Below are positions 62,063-64,000 of a DNA stretch of 64,000 nucleotides, one piece after another. Numbering within the stretch: position 1 is the stretch's first letter; every line of letters starts with the position of its first letter. The DNA comes from an uncultured Bryobacterales bacterium (lineage in GTDB: Bacteria > Acidobacteriota > Terriglobia > Bryobacterales > Bryobacteraceae), in contig CALGAR010000026.1 in NCBI GenBank assembly GCA_937959285.1, positions 6,753-70,752 of the forward strand, in the 5' to 3' direction. The notes under the pieces were generated by a model. That model saw only the letters and a list, made by a program, of their open reading frames with translations, had not been told where the DNA came from and searched no databases. Both the position numbers and the translations under genes were made by a program.

Positions 62063-63250
62063 ATGGCTAAGAATCTCGTCAAAATTTTGTCCGCCGGTAC
62101 GATCCTCACTCTTGTTTGTTCCTCTGGTACTTTGGCCCAGCAAGTCATCGAAAGCTCAATGAAGCAGGTTCTGCCGCACGGCAAGACTGCGACACGGCCG
62201 CCAATGGGGTGGATCGCGCCTGCCGGGGCCGAGTTCGATGAGGCTGCTGTCCGTGAGATCGCGGATGCCCTTGTCAGCAGCGGGCTTGCGGCAGCAGGGT
62301 ACGTGTACGTCAGCATTCCCGACAGTTGGCAAGGGGAGCGCGACGCGAGCGGGAATCTGCGGAGCGGCTCGAGGTTCCCCGATATCGCGAAGCTCGCCGC
62401 CTACCTTCACGACAAGGGGCTCAAGTTGAGCTTGCCTGCTTCGCCCGGCAGCACCACCTGTGCAAATACGCCGGGAAGCTTTGGGCATGAAGAGCAGGAC
62501 GCCAAGATATTTGCCTCCTGGGGCATCGATCAATTGATCTATGATTGGTGCGGCGCGGAGGCCGATTATGGCCGGCCGGGCATGCCTGCGGCTTATCAAA
62601 AGATGGCGAAAGCATTGGCAGCCGCAGGCCGCCCGATCCTCTTCGGTGCGGCACGCCTCAGCCCACTGCTTTCGGACTGGCCGGCCCTCAGCGGTCTGAA
62701 CTTCTGGAACGTGGAACGCCTGCCGCCATCCTGGCGCGCGGTTGAGGCCGCCGGCTTCGATGCAGGTCCCCCTGCAATGAACGGGCGGGGAGCGGGACGA
62801 TGGTACTATCCTGGCGAGCTCCACGTCGGCAATGACAATCTCTCGCCCGCCGAACAGCGCAGCCAGATGGCACTCTGGAGCCTTCTGCCCGCGCCGCTGT
62901 TCTTCAGTGCCGATCCACGCAAGCTGACGCCGGACGCACTGGCAATTCTGCGCAATCCGGACGTCATCGCTGTGAATCAGGACGAGGCGGACCGGCCCGG
63001 CTGGCGGGTCACGAAATGGATGGATAAGGATGTCTGGGCCCGGCAGCTTGCTTCAGGAGAATACGTTCTGGGACTCTTTAATCGAGGCGACAGCGTCCTC
63101 GATATTCGCGTCAAGTGGAAGGACCTTGACCAGAGCGGCAGCTTTCAGGTGCGCGAACTCTGGAGCGGAAAGGATCGAGGGCGCTGGTCGGAGCGCTTCA
63201 CAACCAAAGTGGAGCCTCACGACGTCGCCCTGATCCTGATTAAACGGTAG
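62063..63250 (+). CDS. GH27-like (alpha-galactosidase family) secreted protein with altered catalytic site
   Basis: 395 residues from the ATG at 62063, with a signal peptide (LSAGTILTLVCSSGTLA). The barrel follows GH27: RPPMGWIAPAGAEF, FPDIAKLAAYLHDKGLKLSL, NTPGSFGHEEQDAKIFASWGIDQLIYDWC with the nucleophile Asp, and LHVGNDNLSPAEQRSQMALWSLLPAPLFF. The W-R-T-x-G-D element that carries the acid/base Asp instead reads NFWNVERLPPSW, and the CEWG segment reads GAARL. It may be inactive or act differently. Divergent from the XRE-cupin regulator. Confidence 0.8.
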   Translation: MAKNLVKILSAGTILTLVCSSGTLAQQVIESSMKQVLPHGKTATRPPMGWIAPAGAEFDEAAVREIADALVSSGLAAAGYVYVSIPDSWQGERDASGNLRSGSRFPDIAKLAAYLHDKGLKLSLPASPGSTTCANTPGSFGHEEQDAKIFASWGIDQLIYDWCGAEADYGRPGMPAAYQKMAKALAAAGRPILFGAARLSPLLSDWPALSGLNFWNVERLPPSWRAVEAAGFDAGPPAMNGRGAGRWYYPGELHVGNDNLSPAEQRSQMALWSLLPAPLFFSADPRKLTPDALAILRNPDVIAVNQDEADRPGWRVTKWMDKDVWARQLASGEYVLGLFNRGDSVLDIRVKWKDLDQSGSFQVRELWSGKDRGRWSERFTTKVEPHDVALILIKR

Positions 63251-63255
63251 AGATC

Positions 63256-63855
63256 GTGCGCAAAGCGGTTACTCATCTCAAGAAGTGTGATCCGGTCCTG
63301 GCCGGAATCATACACAGGGTCGGTCCTTGCCGTATGACCTTCAAGGAGCCTACCTTCGAAAGCCTGGCTCGATCCATCGTGTATCAGCAGTTGAGCGGAA
63401 AGGCTGCGAGTACAATCTTCGGCAGACTCGTCGCGGCCGCCGGCCCCATCACTCCCGATTCGATACTGAGCCTCACGACTCGACAGATGCGTTCGCTGGG
63501 ACTCTCCCAGCAAAAGGCGACCTACATTCGCGACCTGGCTTGCCGTACGAAAGCGGGGGAGATTGTCTTTGAAAACTTACCAAGTCTTTCTGACGAGGAG
63601 GTCATCGCTCATCTCACTCGGGTGAAGGGAATCGGGGTCTGGACAGCGCAGATGTTTTTGATCTTCGCTTTGCGGAGACCCGATGTCCTTCCGGCCGGCG
63701 ACCTTGGGATCCGCACCGCCATGATGCGTGAGTGGGGCCTGGCCGCGCTTCCGAAGCCAGCCGAGATGGAGGAGATTGCCAAACCGTGGCGCCCGTGGTG
63801 CAGTGTCGCCTGCTGGTACCTTTGGCGAAGCATCGATGGCGCCGCTGAAATGTAG
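63256..63855 (+). CDS. AlkA-type DNA-3-methyladenine glycosylase (HhH-GPD)
   Basis: 199 residues, GTG start, 5 bases after the GH27-like gene. The helix-hairpin-helix is LTRVKGIGVWTAQMFLIFAL and the catalytic Asp lies in VLPAGDLGIRTAM, with SIVYQQLSGKAASTIF before it. It excises alkylated purines. It is the short form without the N-terminal domain of E. coli AlkA. No metal cluster motif. Confidence 0.9.
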   Translation: MRKAVTHLKKCDPVLAGIIHRVGPCRMTFKEPTFESLARSIVYQQLSGKAASTIFGRLVAAAGPITPDSILSLTTRQMRSLGLSQQKATYIRDLACRTKAGEIVFENLPSLSDEEVIAHLTRVKGIGVWTAQMFLIFALRRPDVLPAGDLGIRTAMMREWGLAALPKPAEMEEIAKPWRPWCSVACWYLWRSIDGAAEM

Positions 63856-63935
63856 ACAAGCGGGAAATGCTTCGAGCGGCGGGGCGCGTCGATAGAACGG
63901 GATTACGGCCGCAGACTGGCGGCAAAGGAGATGAG

Positions 63936-63995
63936 ATGAATGTCTCATGGCCCTCCTGGTCGGCGGTAAGCTCCGGAAGGCGACTTCCGGAGTAG
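63936..63995 (+). CDS. Possible 19-residue leader frame
   Basis: ATG at 63936 with AAAGGAG directly upstream, ending in TAG within a hairpin. It is likely chance or the beginning of a regulatory leader for a gene beyond the window. Confidence 0.15.
   Translation: MNVSWPSWSAVSSGRRLPE
63971..63992. terminator. Perfect hairpin with GCGA loop near window end
   Basis: CTCCGGAAG, GCGA, CTTCCGGAG: nine pairs and a GNRA-type loop. It lies 115 bases after the AlkA-type gene. No T-run follows within the window. Terminator or leader structure; the role cannot be settled here. Confidence 0.4.
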
Positions 63996-64000
63996 ACAGG

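Noticed and set aside
1..64000. CRISPR arrays, insertion sequences, prophage or defence islands
   Set aside because: No regularly spaced repeats, transposase, integrase, Cas or toxin-antitoxin motifs were recognised anywhere in the window.

Overview
The window looks like chromosomal DNA from a GC-rich, flagellated, Gram-negative bacterium, most probably an Acidobacteriota of the Bryobacteraceae/Solibacter type. That placement is an inference. It rests on the PSCyt1-PSCyt2-LamG-PSD1 plus DUF1501 gene pair, a large Oar-type TonB-dependent receptor with an N-terminal carboxypeptidase-regulatory domain, a DUF1080 protein, a CHRD protein, and abundant sigma-54-type regulators. No rRNA, CRISPR array, insertion sequence, phage or integration site was seen, and coding density is high.

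Layout: 1-1.5 kb, end of a flagellar operon (fliI, fliJ). 1.5-6.1 kb, minus-strand operon for an Omp85-like barrel, a DUF4390-like protein, an NtrY-type kinase and an NtrX-type regulator. 6.2-7.0 kb, a Crp/Fnr regulator. 7.1-12.7 kb, a minus-strand aromatic amino acid operon trpC-trpF-trpB-trpA-chorismate mutase-aroF-tyrA. 12.8-20.6 kb, acs, phzF-like, a BtuB-like receptor, DUF58, an APC permease and DUF1080. 20.7-25.2 kb, a lipoprotein gene with an apparent frameshift, an AlkZ-like protein, an orphan Flp pilin, a LarA-like protein and tRNA-Leu(UAG). 25.2-29.4 kb, a shortened PaaK-like protein, an amidohydrolase, and one sensorless kinase with two NarL-type regulators. 29.5-41.5 kb, CLC channel, TPR protein, hemB, acylphosphatase, Oar-like receptor, topA, dprA and a small unknown. 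41.5-44.2 kb, sulfatase and dipeptide epimerase. 44.4-50.2 kb, a stress-type regulatory island. 50.6-63.9 kb, sthA, a DUF5335-like protein, PSD1/DUF1501, CHRD, a two-subunit molybdenum hydroxylase, an XRE-cupin regulator, a GH27-like protein and an AlkA-type glycosylase.

The most interesting region is 44.4-50.2 kb. Three sequences with the sigma-54 promoter pattern (GG-N10-GC inside TGGCAC-type elements) lie upstream of a tandem universal stress protein gene, a DUF302 gene and an rnk-mreB-like pair. Between the last two sit an NtrB-like membrane kinase and an NtrC-family activator. Two perfect dyads lie between the divergent promoters. The MreB-like protein has lost the canonical second phosphate-binding loop. 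I read this as a self-contained sigma-54 stress regulon with a derived actin-like protein as an output. The promoters and dyads are visible in the sequence; the regulon logic is inference.
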